Assembly (NCBI RefSeq): GCF_900070205.1
Contig: NZ_FAOO01000002.1
Span: 124,001 to 188,000 of the forward strand
Source: Candidatus Thermokryptus mobilis
GTDB taxonomy: Bacteria > Bacteroidota > Ignavibacteria > Kryptoniales > Kryptoniaceae
Direction of reading: 5' to 3'
Length of the DNA: 64,000 bases
This document shows positions 52,834 through 62,440 of the stretch, in pieces. Below the pieces are notes generated by a model. It did not search any database, was not told where the DNA came from, and saw only the letters and a program-made list of their open reading frames with translations. A program made the translations under genes and the position numbers. How positions within the stretch are numbered: the first letter of the stretch is position 1; every line of letters begins with the position of its first letter.

Positions 52834-54702
52834 GTGAAGAAGAACAGATGGAAGATTATTTTGATTTTAATTTCAATTGCTGGGACGCTTTGGTATCTTT
52901 ATCCAACCTATAAGGACATAAACTATCAGAAAAAATTATCCCAGTTGCGGGGAGAAGACAGCTTGAAATTTGTTCAGGAGAATCTTGACGATATTCAAAA
53001 GGTGAGACAAAAAAGGATAAAACTTGGTCTTGACCTTCAGGGTGGCATGTATGTCTCCCTTGAAGTTGATATAGTTAAAATGCTTGACAATCTCGCCAAG
53101 AACAAGGATGAAACATTTAGGCAAATACTCGCTGAGGTTAAAAAGGAAGCTTTGACCTCGCAGGAACCAGTGACATCAATTTTATTAAGAAAGTTTCAAG
53201 AAAGGGGAATAAGGTTAAGCAGATATTACGGGGACATAAGGCAAAGTGATGCGGAGATAATATCTGAACTTGAAGAACAAGCTGAGGACGCAATTGATAG
53301 AGCACTTGAAGTAATAAGAAACAGGGTTGATAAATACGGCGTAGCTGAACCGTCAATTCAAAAACAGGGTAACAACAGAATCGTTGTTGAGCTCCCGGGC
53401 GTAAAAAATCGCGAAGAGGTAAGACAGCTTTTGCAAAGCACCGCTGTTCTTGAATTCAAACTTTTAAAACCAGCTGACATCGCTATTAAGGTGATGCAAT
53501 CAATTGACAATTATCTCGCTGGCAAAGGTGTTGCGGATACAGTTGACACAACTAATGTTGTAACACAAAAGCAGGACACGACTAAGACAATAGCTGAGGA
53601 GCTTGGAGCTGATACAAGCGCTGGTTTAAGCGAGTTTGAAAAATTCAAAAAGGAACATCCATTTTTCGCATATGTCAGGGTTGATGAAGGGACCGGGATT
53701 GGATTTGTGATGGCAAGGGATAAAAAGATGGTTGATTTTATTTTATCCCGTCCAGATGTTAAAAATTTAATCCCGCCTGATTTTGAATTCGTTTGGTCAG
53801 CGAAACCATTCACAGCCCAGGATGGAAATCAATACTATAATCTCCTCGCTGTAAAGAAAGATCCCGAGATAACAGGAAAAGTTATAACAGAAGCAAGAGC
53901 TACGATTGATCCCGACAACAATTCTCCAATTGTGATAATGAGGATGAACAGTGAAGGGGCTCGCGAATGGGCTAGAATTACTGGGGCGAATATAAACAAA
54001 CACATAGCCATAATCCTTGATGGGACCGCATATTCATGGCCTGTGGTCAGAACCAAAATCGTAGGTGGGAGCTCACAAATTGAAGGGCTTGATTCACCTG
54101 AAGAAGCACGACTTCTTGAAGTCGTCCTTAAAGCTGGAGCTTTGCCCGCACCACTTGAAATAATTGAAGAGAGAAACGTCGGACCATCCCTTGGTGAGGA
54201 TTCAATTCAAAAGGGTCTAAAGTCAGCCTACCTTGCGTTTATCATTATAGCGCTGTTTATGATCGTATATTATTTAACTGGCGGAATTGTTGCAGACCTT
54301 GCGCTTGTCTTAAACATTGCCTTCATACTTGCTGTCCTTGCTGGATTTAACGCGACTTTGACGCTTCCAGGAATTGCCGGAATAATCCTAACGATAGGAG
54401 TTGCGGTTGATGCAAATGTCTTGATCTACGAAAGAATCCGAGAGGAGCTTGCCATAGGTAGAACTCTTAGATCAGCAATTGATGAGGGATATTCAAAAGC
54501 ATTTAGTGCAATTTTTGACTCAAATGTGACCACCTTCTTAACAGCGCTTATACTTTACAACTTTGGTTCAGGACCTATCCAAGGGTTTGCTTTGACATTG
54601 ATGATTGGAATTATCGCAAACCTTTTCAGCGCCGTTTTTATAACGAAGGTTATTTACGATATTGTGGCAGATAAATATCCAACCGTGGTAAAATTCGGTT
54701 AA
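52834..54702 (+). CDS. secD: Protein-export membrane protein SecD
   Basis: A 622-residue SecD with a GTG start at 52834 preceded by AGGTGA. An N-terminal span (7-25), a large periplasmic domain with KLGLDLQGGMYVSLEVD (about 64) and VVELPGVKNREEV, and five C-terminal spans with GIAGIILTIGVAVDANVLIYERIREEL. About 60 residues between 215 and 275 (AGKGVADTVDTT to GLSEFEKFKK) form a polar insertion. It uses the proton gradient to complete Sec export. Followed 30 bases later by secF. Confidence 0.95.
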   Translation: MKKNRWKIILILISIAGTLWYLYPTYKDINYQKKLSQLRGEDSLKFVQENLDDIQKVRQKRIKLGLDLQGGMYVSLEVDIVKMLDNLAKNKDETFRQILAEVKKEALTSQEPVTSILLRKFQERGIRLSRYYGDIRQSDAEIISELEEQAEDAIDRALEVIRNRVDKYGVAEPSIQKQGNNRIVVELPGVKNREEVRQLLQSTAVLEFKLLKPADIAIKVMQSIDNYLAGKGVADTVDTTNVVTQKQDTTKTIAEELGADTSAGLSEFEKFKKEHPFFAYVRVDEGTGIGFVMARDKKMVDFILSRPDVKNLIPPDFEFVWSAKPFTAQDGNQYYNLLAVKKDPEITGKVITEARATIDPDNNSPIVIMRMNSEGAREWARITGANINKHIAIILDGTAYSWPVVRTKIVGGSSQIEGLDSPEEARLLEVVLKAGALPAPLEIIEERNVGPSLGEDSIQKGLKSAYLAFIIIALFMIVYYLTGGIVADLALVLNIAFILAVLAGFNATLTLPGIAGIILTIGVAVDANVLIYERIREELAIGRTLRSAIDEGYSKAFSAIFDSNVTTFLTALILYNFGSGPIQGFALTLMIGIIANLFSAVFITKVIYDIVADKYPTVVKFG

Positions 54703-54732
54703 ATTAAAAACAATTTTAAGAGAGATTGAAAG

Positions 54733-55686
54733 ATGAGATTTATAGGGAAAACAAACATAAAGTTCATTGAGAAAAGAAAAATTTGGTATTTAGTTTCACT
54801 AATTGTTATACTTGTTGGCTTAATCTCTATAATTTTTCGGGGAATTCCACTTGGGATTGATTTCCTTGGCGGGACTGAGGTCATAGTTCGCTTTGAAAAA
54901 CCGGTAGCAATTGGAGATGTGCGAAGCGCAATTGCACAAGTAGGACTTGCTAAAAGTGAAATAAAAATCTATGGAACGCATAACGAGATACTCATCCGAA
55001 CATCTGAGCAAGCCGAAGGTACAAAAATGGGCGAGATGATTTTATCAGCCCTACAATCAAATTTCCCGGACAATAAGATAACAATTTTGAATGAGGAAAA
55101 AGTTGGACCAAGGATTGGGGCAGAACTTAGAAGAAAAGCTTTTTATACAGTCTTGTTCTCATTGATAGCAATGCTTATTTACATTGGGTTGAGGTTCAAG
55201 CCGATTTATGGACTTGGTGCTGTTGCAGCTTTGTTTCACGATGTTCTCGTAACGCTTGGCTTTTGCTCAATTTTCAGCACTGTTTCATACCTCAACATTG
55301 AGATGAATCAATCGCTCCTTGCTGCTTTTTTGACACTTGTCGGTCTATCGGTCAACGACACAGTTGTCGTCTTTGACAGGATAAGGGAAAACCTCAAGCT
55401 CCACAAGGCGCTTGATTTTATATCCATCGTGAACAAAAGCATAAATGAGACATTGAGCAGGACGATCATCACATCTGGAACTGTAATAGTTGTGCTTTTA
55501 ATTTTGCTCTTTGTTGGGAGTGAGGTCACCCGCGGTTTTGCATTCGCGTTGACAATCGGTATGATAACCGGAACATATTCGTCAATTTACATCGCAAGCG
55601 CAATAGTAGTTGACTTCACTTTGGCAAGGCAAAGGAAAGCAGAAAAAGAGAAACTTCTAAAGAAACAACCCGTATCAGCTAAATAA
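54733..55686 (+). CDS. secF: Protein-export membrane protein SecF
   Basis: A 317-residue SecF: an N-terminal span, the GIDFLGGTEVIVRF motif (about 41), a short periplasmic domain with EKVGPRIGAELRRKA, and five C-terminal spans including GLSVNDTVVVFDRIREN. Complex partner of SecD. ATG with GAGAG upstream. The STAS protein gene follows 13 bases later. Confidence 0.95.
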   Translation: MRFIGKTNIKFIEKRKIWYLVSLIVILVGLISIIFRGIPLGIDFLGGTEVIVRFEKPVAIGDVRSAIAQVGLAKSEIKIYGTHNEILIRTSEQAEGTKMGEMILSALQSNFPDNKITILNEEKVGPRIGAELRRKAFYTVLFSLIAMLIYIGLRFKPIYGLGAVAALFHDVLVTLGFCSIFSTVSYLNIEMNQSLLAAFLTLVGLSVNDTVVVFDRIRENLKLHKALDFISIVNKSINETLSRTIITSGTVIVVLLILLFVGSEVTRGFAFALTIGMITGTYSSIYIASAIVVDFTLARQRKAEKEKLLKKQPVSAK

Positions 55687-55699
55687 AAAAGGAAATTTC

Positions 55700-56056
55700 A
55701 TGCGACTTAAAACGAAAGAATTTAACGATGTAGTTGTGATTGAAGTTAAAGGCAATATGATGGGTGGACCCGACTCTCAAAAATTTAGAGACCTCCTCCA
55801 TAAAATCATTGATGAGGGGAAGAATAAAGTTGTAGTTGATCTTAAGAGTGTGAAGTTCATAAACAGCGCTGGGCTTGGGACCTTGATAAGCGGTCTTACC
55901 ACTATGAGAAATGCCGGCGGTGATTTGAAAATCGCAAACCCAACTGAGAAAATTGAATCGTTACTTATGATCACGAGATTGATAAAAGTTTTTGAGAGTT
56001 ATAGCTCTGTCGATGAGGCAGTTGAAAGTTTCAATAAACGCTCAAAGAAAAGATAA
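55700..56056 (+). CDS. STAS-domain anti-sigma factor antagonist
   Basis: A 118-residue single STAS domain. The phosphorylatable serine is in KFINSAGLGTLISGL (Ser about 55), as in SpoIIAA/RsbV. Partner-switching antagonists are released when a PP2C phosphatase removes the phosphate. The window holds one such phosphatase (1181-2623) but no anti-sigma kinase. Ten bases before purA, so transcribed with it. Confidence 0.9.
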   Translation: MRLKTKEFNDVVVIEVKGNMMGGPDSQKFRDLLHKIIDEGKNKVVVDLKSVKFINSAGLGTLISGLTTMRNAGGDLKIANPTEKIESLLMITRLIKVFESYSSVDEAVESFNKRSKKR

Positions 56057-56066
56057 TCTCTGAAAA

Positions 56067-57356
56067 ATGTCATTTAAAATCCCTGACGGCGCCGTTTGGG
56101 TCATCCTCGGCGCCCAGTGGGGAGATGAAGGAAAAGGGAAAATAGTTGACCTTCTGAGTGAAAACGCAGATATAGTCGTAAGATATCAAGGCGGATCAAA
56201 CGCCGGGCATACCGTTTCATTTGATGGAAAAACATACATCCTACATTTGCTCCCATCGGGAATTTTCCATCAAAATGTAACCTGTGTGATCGGTAACGGG
56301 GTTGTGATTGACCCAATCGCTTTAATGGATGAAATAGAAATGGTCAAGTCAGCTGGCGTTGATATAAAAGGACGTCTTCTAATAAGTCACAACGCCCATC
56401 TGATAATGCCTTATCATAAGCTTCTTGATAAAATTTACGATCAAGGAGAAGACAAAATCGGAACAACCGGAAGAGGGATAGGTCCTGCTTATGTTGATAA
56501 ATATGCAAGGGTTGGTATAAAAGTCGTTGATCTTCTTGACAGGGAAATCTTGTGCAGAAAGCTAAGGAAAAACATTGAAGCTAAGAACGAAATCCTTGAG
56601 AAAATTTACGGCACAACAAAGCTTGATGTTGAAAAAATTATTGACGAATACATTGAATTTGACAAGAAAATTGACGAGTTCGTCACCGATACAGCGTTAT
56701 ATTTAAACAACGCTATAAAAGGGAAAAAGAAAATTTTACTTGAAGGGGCTCAAGGTGCTCTTCTTGACATTGATCACGGGACATATCCCTTTGTCACATC
56801 TTCAAACCCAACAGCTGGCGGTGCTTCAACTGGTTCCGGAATTCCGCCGACGAAAATTAACGGAGTTATAGGAGTTATAAAAGCATATACAACACGGGTT
56901 GGCGAAGGACCATTCCCGACGGAATTGAAGGATGAAATCGGCGATCACATAAGAGAAAAAGGTTTTGAATTCGGCGCAACAACAGGAAGACCGAGAAGGT
57001 GCGGATGGCTTGATATTGTAAGTTTAAAATACTCAATCATGATAAACGGCATTGATAAACTCGCCTTGACAAAAATTGATGTCCTAAGTGAGCTTGACGA
57101 GATTAAAATCTGCGTCTCTTACGAAATCAACGGGAAGAAATTGAAAAACTTTCCTACAAACCCCGAAGCTCTCTCAAAGGTCACACCGATATATGAAACA
57201 CTGAGAGGTTGGAAAAAAGACCTCTCAAATATCAGCTCCTATTCGGAATTGCCAGCCGAGGCGAAAGAGTTCGTTGAAGCGATAGAGTTTTTCACAGGAA
57301 TTGAAATTTCAATAATATCCATCGGGGCAGATAGAAAACAAACGATTTTGAAATGA
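56067..57356 (+). CDS. purA: Adenylosuccinate synthetase
   Basis: A 429-residue PurA of the usual size. GTP/IMP motif QWGDEGKGKIVDLL (about 18-31), NAGHTV with the catalytic His, GTTGRGIGPAYVDK, QGALLDIDHGTYPFVTSSNP and TTGRPRRCGWLD. It makes adenylosuccinate from IMP and aspartate. The end overlaps the histidine kinase start (ATGA). Confidence 0.97.
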   Translation: MSFKIPDGAVWVILGAQWGDEGKGKIVDLLSENADIVVRYQGGSNAGHTVSFDGKTYILHLLPSGIFHQNVTCVIGNGVVIDPIALMDEIEMVKSAGVDIKGRLLISHNAHLIMPYHKLLDKIYDQGEDKIGTTGRGIGPAYVDKYARVGIKVVDLLDREILCRKLRKNIEAKNEILEKIYGTTKLDVEKIIDEYIEFDKKIDEFVTDTALYLNNAIKGKKKILLEGAQGALLDIDHGTYPFVTSSNPTAGGASTGSGIPPTKINGVIGVIKAYTTRVGEGPFPTELKDEIGDHIREKGFEFGATTGRPRRCGWLDIVSLKYSIMINGIDKLALTKIDVLSELDEIKICVSYEINGKKLKNFPTNPEALSKVTPIYETLRGWKKDLSNISSYSELPAEAKEFVEAIEFFTGIEISIISIGADRKQTILK

Positions 57357-58531
57357 CAAAGGCGGTAAATATAAAAAGGGCGTTGATTTTGTTCGGGGTA
57401 ACGATAGCGCTTTCAATTTTATATTACACGAATATAATCGTCAAAAACCTTGAAAGAAGGGAAAGACAGATAGCAAACCTTTATGCAAAGTCAATTGAAT
57501 ATATAGCAACTTCCCCTGGGACATCGGAGTATACTTTTATCTTTGACCAAATAATTCTCGCTATTGATTTCCCTGTGATCGTAACGGATCGGGAAAAAAA
57601 TCCTCTCTTTTACAGAAATGTTGAAATTGACACGACACTTTTAACCGCAGAGAGAGACAAGATATTACGCCAAGAGATTGAGAAAATGGCGAAGACATTT
57701 GAGCCGATAAAAATATCCTACGGGGATACTTTGGTTTTGAACTATGTTTTTTACGGGAATTCAAAACTTGTTGAACAACTAAAAATTTTGCCATACATAA
57801 TCTTTATAACCGCTGGGCTCTTCATCTTGATAGGATACTTAAGCTTTAGTTACATCAAGAAAACCGAACAGAGCAATATATGGGTTGGGCTTGCTCGTGA
57901 AACCGCTCATCAGCTTGGGACACCTCTTTCAAGCATATATGGTTGGCTTGAAATTTTGAGGACAAAGATTGATAACGGAGAGGATGTAGCAGATGTGATC
58001 CACGAAATTGAAAACGACCTTGAAAAACTTAACAAGATAACGCAAAGATTCTCAAAAATCGGTTCAAAACCGGAGTTCGTTGAGGAAAAAATTGCTGATA
58101 TAATAAATTCAGTCATCAGATATTTTGAAAAAAGAATCCCTCAAACTGGGAAAAAGATAATGATATCAGTCAAAGGTGATACCTCTGCAAAGGCGTTCGT
58201 AAATAGAGAGCTTTTTGAGTGGGTAATAGAAAATCTCCTAAAAAATGCGCTTGACGCCATTGAAAACAGCGAGGGGAAAATTGAATTTAAAATCCAGGAG
58301 AAAAAGAATCTCGTCTTGATTGATGTTTCGGATACCGGCAAGGGGATAAATATGAAATACAGGAAGGACATCTTTAGACCCGGCTACACAACGAAAAAAC
58401 GCGGTTGGGGACTTGGACTTAGCTTATCAAAGAGAATAATTGAGGTCTACCACAACGGAAAACTTTTCCTAAAGGAAAGTAAAATCGGGAAAGGTTCAAC
58501 ATTTAGAATAATCTTGAGGAAGCAAGGATGA
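57353..58531 (+). CDS. Membrane-bound sensor histidine kinase
   Basis: A 392-residue two-span kinase: membrane segments 9-28 and 145-167 frame an extracytoplasmic domain of about 115 residues. HisKA has ARETAHQLGTPLSS with phosphohistidine His186; HATPase has the N box ENLLKNALDAI, G1 DTGKG (327-331) and G2 GWGLGLSLSK. It has no receiver, and no response-regulator gene lies nearby, so its partner is unknown; the free receivers at 2631 and 29663 are candidates only by proximity. It is coupled to purA and to the methyltransferase gene by ATGA overlaps. Confidence 0.9.
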   Translation: MTKAVNIKRALILFGVTIALSILYYTNIIVKNLERRERQIANLYAKSIEYIATSPGTSEYTFIFDQIILAIDFPVIVTDREKNPLFYRNVEIDTTLLTAERDKILRQEIEKMAKTFEPIKISYGDTLVLNYVFYGNSKLVEQLKILPYIIFITAGLFILIGYLSFSYIKKTEQSNIWVGLARETAHQLGTPLSSIYGWLEILRTKIDNGEDVADVIHEIENDLEKLNKITQRFSKIGSKPEFVEEKIADIINSVIRYFEKRIPQTGKKIMISVKGDTSAKAFVNRELFEWVIENLLKNALDAIENSEGKIEFKIQEKKNLVLIDVSDTGKGINMKYRKDIFRPGYTTKKRGWGLGLSLSKRIIEVYHNGKLFLKESKIGKGSTFRIILRKQG

Positions 58532-59334
58532 AATACGAGAAGATAAAATCAAAAATTGATCATTTGATAAAGGGTAGGAATTTTTTGAGGAAGTTATTTT
58601 ACGTGGGCTTAAACCTTATTCTTTTAAGGACTTGGCATGTGAGGAAAGAGATAAAAAACTTTTTTAAATCAAGAGATGGACAAATCAATGTGCTTGACGC
58701 TGGATGTGGATTTGGACAGTATTCTTACTTCATTGCGAAAAAATTTAAAAACTCAAATGTTATCGGCGTTGACATAAACGAAGAAAGAATCAAGGAGAGC
58801 GAAAAATTTGCACGGGAAGAAAGGATTGAGAACTTAAAATTTGACATAGCCGATCTTCAAAACTTAAACTATGAAGAGAACTTTGATCTCATACTTGCGG
58901 TTGATGTCTTAGAGCATATTGAAAACGATGCTAAGGTCTTGAAAAATTTTTACAGAGCGTTAAAAAAAGATGGACTTTTGATAATAAGCACCCCATCAAC
59001 TCTTGGTGGCTCGGATGTGCACTCGGACGAGGACACAAGTTTCATTGAAGAACACATAAGACACGGATATAGCCAAGATGAAATAAAATCAAAACTTGAA
59101 GAAGCTGGCTTTGAGGATATCACCTTTAAATATACCTACGGCAAATTTGGAAGTTTATCTTGGAAATTAATGATCAAGTTTCCAATCCTTCTGCTTGGGA
59201 AAAGCTTCATTTTCGTGGTTCTACTTCCACTCTATTATCTTTTCGTTTTGATGCCGGGATTCTTGCTTATGTGGCTTGATGGAAGGGTTGAAAATAAGAG
59301 CGGGACTGGACTTCTCGTGAAAGCAAAAAAATAG
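58528..59334 (+). CDS. Class I SAM-dependent methyltransferase with C-terminal membrane span
   Basis: A 268-residue protein. SAM motif I is LDAGCGFGQYS (about 53-63), the acidic strand 2 is VIGVDINEER and motif IV is LILAVDVLEHIEN. HIRHGYSQDEIKSKLEEAGF is the post-catalytic region of SAM enzymes of the UbiG/COQ5 type. A C-terminal hydrophobic pair (about 215-252) suggests membrane association and a lipid-like or sugar-lipid substrate. It ends one base before the convergent mutL stop. Substrate unknown. Confidence 0.85.
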   Translation: MKYEKIKSKIDHLIKGRNFLRKLFYVGLNLILLRTWHVRKEIKNFFKSRDGQINVLDAGCGFGQYSYFIAKKFKNSNVIGVDINEERIKESEKFAREERIENLKFDIADLQNLNYEENFDLILAVDVLEHIENDAKVLKNFYRALKKDGLLIISTPSTLGGSDVHSDEDTSFIEEHIRHGYSQDEIKSKLEEAGFEDITFKYTYGKFGSLSWKLMIKFPILLLGKSFIFVVLLPLYYLFVLMPGFLLMWLDGRVENKSGTGLLVKAKK

Positions 59335-59335
59335 A

Positions 59336-61165
59336 TCAAATTCGTCCAAACCTTTTATCAAGTTCATCAATTGAAATTTTAATTATTATCGGTCTACCGT
59401 GAGGACAAACATACGGATTTTTCGTCAGGAAAAGTTGATCTATTAAAGTTCGCATTTCCTCGGGTGTCAGCTTATCACCGGCTTTGATTGCAGATTTGCA
59501 AGCGAATGCCTTTGCAAGGTTTTCTCTCACACTTATGTTCGGCTCAATGTTAGCATTTTCTTTGTATTGTTCAATTATCTCAATGAAAACTTCTTTCTCT
59601 TTACCCTGCTTTATCTCTGGCGGGACACCGTAAAGTATAACGGTGTTTTTCCCAAAAAGCCTTAGATCAAACCCTAAGTTCTCAAAGTAATCTTTAAGTT
59701 CCTTCACGATAGACATATCCGCCGGGGTAAGCTCAATCGTTTGAGGGAAGAGCAATTGCTGTGTAAATGGTGAATTTGAATTCAAACTATCAAGCGCCCT
59801 CTCGTACAATACCCTTTCGTGTGCGACATGTTGATCAATTATCATAAGTCCCGTTTTAATTTGAGCGATTATGTATTTGTTATGAACTTGCATAAATGTA
59901 ATCGTCTCATCCCCACTCCCCTCACCTGAAGTATAAAAAACCGATTGAACTCCTGTAGAAATTTTCTCAACCGTCTCGGAGTCAATTTTAACCTTCCGAC
60001 TCGTTTCAGCTTCTGGGAAAGATGAGGTGATGAAATCCAAGCTGTATTGTTGTTCCTTTTGAATTCTCTCCTTTATTGGTTCAACCAGGTTTATCAATTT
60101 GCTTTTTATCTCGGACAAGTCCGCTGACGGGCGAATTTTTATATCACCGCTTGGTTCAATTGTAAGCTCCGGGATCAAACTAAACTTTGAAAGTGAATGC
60201 TTAACCACAGCGCGGACGAAATTGTAAACCCCGGTCTCATCATCAAATTTTACCTCAAGCTTTGATGGATGCACATTGACATCAACTCTTCTTGGGTCAA
60301 TTGAAATCATCAAAATAAACGATGGGAAGTTCCCTTTGTCAATCAAGTGTTCATATGCGTTAAAAACAGCGTGGCTTATCGAGCGATTGATAATGTATCG
60401 CCGATTTAGGAATATAAATTGCATTGACTTTGATTTCCTTGAAAACTCCGGTTTGCTTGTGTACCCGTATATGCTTATGTAGTCGGTCTTTTCAAAGACA
60501 GGTATAAGCGTATCAAAAAATTCATCGCCGAAGATTTGTTTTATTCTCGTCTCAAAATCAGTGCTTTCAAACTTTGCAACTACTTCATCATCGCTTATAA
60601 ATTCAAACGCTATCTCCGGATAGGCGATTGCGAAACGTGTAAATGTCTCGTAAGCATGTTTAAATTCGGTGTAATCGCTTTTCAAGAAATTCCTTCTAGC
60701 TGGCGTGTTGAAGAAAAGATTTCTCACAGCGACGGATGTTCCAATCGGATGCGAGGTTTTTGATACCTCCAAAATTTTACTCCCCTCTATTTTCACCAGC
60801 GTTGCAAGCTCTTCATCGGCGGTTCTCGTTTTCAATTCAACTTTTGAGACCGCAGCGATTGAGGCAAGCGCCTCGCCCCTGAAACCAAGTGTCTTTATGT
60901 TTTCAAGGTCATCATATGTTTCAATCTTGCTAGTGGCGTGTCTTTCAAAGGCGAGAACTGCATCGTCCTCGCTCATACCACATCCATCATCAATTACCTG
61001 TATCAATGACTTTCCCGCATCCTTCAAGATGACGGTTATATTCTTCGCCCCAGCATCAATTGAATTTTCAATCAATTCCTTCACTACTGACTCCGGACGC
61101 TGGATAACTTCTCCCGCTGCGATCTTTCTAGATATTTCGTCTGGTAAAATTTTTATTCGTCCCAT
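59336..61165 (-). CDS. mutL: DNA mismatch repair protein MutL, endonuclease type
   Basis: A 609-residue MutL. GHKL ATPase: KELIENSIDAGA, DDGCGM, TLGFRGEALASIAAV and GTSVAVRNLFFNTPAR. The C-terminal dimerisation and endonuclease domain has DQHVAHERVLYE (about 444), one residue from the DQHA(X)2E(X)4E metal motif, plus ACKSAIKAG, CPHGRP and a final FGR. Together they indicate a nicking MutL, as in bacteria without MutH/Dam. Last gene of the S41-to-mutL cluster. Confidence 0.95.
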   Translation of the reverse strand: MGRIKILPDEISRKIAAGEVIQRPESVVKELIENSIDAGAKNITVILKDAGKSLIQVIDDGCGMSEDDAVLAFERHATSKIETYDDLENIKTLGFRGEALASIAAVSKVELKTRTADEELATLVKIEGSKILEVSKTSHPIGTSVAVRNLFFNTPARRNFLKSDYTEFKHAYETFTRFAIAYPEIAFEFISDDEVVAKFESTDFETRIKQIFGDEFFDTLIPVFEKTDYISIYGYTSKPEFSRKSKSMQFIFLNRRYIINRSISHAVFNAYEHLIDKGNFPSFILMISIDPRRVDVNVHPSKLEVKFDDETGVYNFVRAVVKHSLSKFSLIPELTIEPSGDIKIRPSADLSEIKSKLINLVEPIKERIQKEQQYSLDFITSSFPEAETSRKVKIDSETVEKISTGVQSVFYTSGEGSGDETITFMQVHNKYIIAQIKTGLMIIDQHVAHERVLYERALDSLNSNSPFTQQLLFPQTIELTPADMSIVKELKDYFENLGFDLRLFGKNTVILYGVPPEIKQGKEKEVFIEIIEQYKENANIEPNISVRENLAKAFACKSAIKAGDKLTPEEMRTLIDQLFLTKNPYVCPHGRPIIIKISIDELDKRFGRI

Positions 61166-61181
61166 TTTATAAAACCAACTT

Positions 61182-61400
61182 TCATATCAACCCTGATAAA
61201 ACAAGATAAACATAGAAAATCAAACCAACAATGATAAACCACCAAATAAGCGACTTTTTCCTTCTTTCGGAAATCCCAATGCGCTGAAACTTCAACTGTC
61301 TTTTGATCCTCTCCTTACGCTTCAGCTCCTCATCTTTCTCCGGCTTGTAATATCGCGGGATATACTCAAAGCGAAGATGTTGGGGTCTCTTGAAAAACAT
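61182..61400 (-). CDS. Small basic membrane protein of unknown function
   Basis: A 72-residue protein. A basic cytoplasmic part (MFFKRPQHLRFEYIPRYYKP, then KRKERIKRQLKF) is followed by one C-terminal membrane span (SLIWWFIIVGLIFYVYLVL). The C-tail topology, FEYIPRYY motif and place near cell-envelope genes suggest a conserved small protein of this lineage, but I cannot name it. It fits tightly between the epimerase (8 bases) and mutL (16 bases), which supports a real gene. Confidence 0.75.
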   Translation of the reverse strand: MFFKRPQHLRFEYIPRYYKPEKDEELKRKERIKRQLKFQRIGISERRKKSLIWWFIIVGLIFYVYLVLSGLI

Positions 61401-61408
61401 GGTAAATT

Positions 61409-62425
61409 TTAAATTAATTTTTTCACTCCAAGACCCGGTTCATCTGGAAGAACCAATTTCCCATCTTTAACTTTAACTCCATCAAAAGGGTCGTTCGTTA
61501 TCAAAAGATTTCCATCAAGGTCGGCAAAATCAACAAGCGGAGAAATTTGAGCGCCTGCGGTTATACCAACCGATGATTCAATCATACAGCCAAGCATCAC
61601 TTTCATATTCATAGCCCTTGCTGTGTTTATCATCTTTATCGCTTCCCTTATCCCTGTGCATTTCATCAGTTTTATGTTTATTCCATCATACGCCTTTCCT
61701 AAAATAGGAACATCCCAAAGACGAACGCAGTTCTCATCAGCTATGATTGGAATTTCAACCCTGTCTCTTACCCAAGCGATTGAATCAAGGTCATCTGCCG
61801 GCATCGGTTGTTCAACAAATTCAACCCCTTCATTTTGTAACCACTTGATTTTTTCAAGCGCGATCTCCTTCGTCTTCCACCCCTCATTCGCATCAACGCG
61901 AATGGGTTTATCTGTAACTTTCCTAATCGTGCGAATTATCTCATAATCGTTTTCAAGCCCAAGTTTGACCTTAAGAACTGGATATCCTTCTGCCTCTTTA
62001 ACTTTCCTTTCAATTACTTCCGGCTCATCTATCCCAATCGTGAAAGATGTTATCGGCGTCCTTTCCTTGCTCAAACCGAAAAGTTTATAAAGCGGGATAT
62101 TTAAAATCTTCCCAACTAAATCATGCAATGCGATATCAATTCCAGCTTTTGCTGAATTATTTCCGGGCTCAATTGAATCAACATAATTTAGTATATCCTC
62201 AATCTGTAAGGGATCGTTAAACTTTGAAAGGTCAACTTTCTCAAGGAAATTTTTCACCGTTTCAACATTCTCCTTATATCTTGGCGAGGGTGATGCCTCT
62301 CCATAGCCAACCAATCCGTCGTGTTCAATCTCAATTAAAACGACTTGATTTGATGTTCTAACTCCGCGGGTGATTTTGAATGGGTGCTTAAGTTTCAATT
62401 CAAAGGTTTGGTATTTTAAAATCAT
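61409..62425 (-). CDS. Dipeptide epimerase (L-Ala-D/L-Glu epimerase-like)
   Basis: A 338-residue enolase-superfamily enzyme. The catalytic lysine motif is VLKVKLG (about 149-155), metal ligands are in RVDANEGW, VEQP and ADENC, and the second base is NIKLMKC. GCMIESSVG near the end is typical of the muconate lactonising/dipeptide epimerase group. It recycles cell-wall peptides by converting the D-Glu centre. The nearby peptidase and lytic enzymes fit, but other dipeptides are possible. Confidence 0.85.
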   Translation of the reverse strand: MILKYQTFELKLKHPFKITRGVRTSNQVVLIEIEHDGLVGYGEASPSPRYKENVETVKNFLEKVDLSKFNDPLQIEDILNYVDSIEPGNNSAKAGIDIALHDLVGKILNIPLYKLFGLSKERTPITSFTIGIDEPEVIERKVKEAEGYPVLKVKLGLENDYEIIRTIRKVTDKPIRVDANEGWKTKEIALEKIKWLQNEGVEFVEQPMPADDLDSIAWVRDRVEIPIIADENCVRLWDVPILGKAYDGINIKLMKCTGIREAIKMINTARAMNMKVMLGCMIESSVGITAGAQISPLVDFADLDGNLLITNDPFDGVKVKDGKLVLPDEPGLGVKKLI

Positions 62426-62440
62426 CTTCGGGATGAGATT

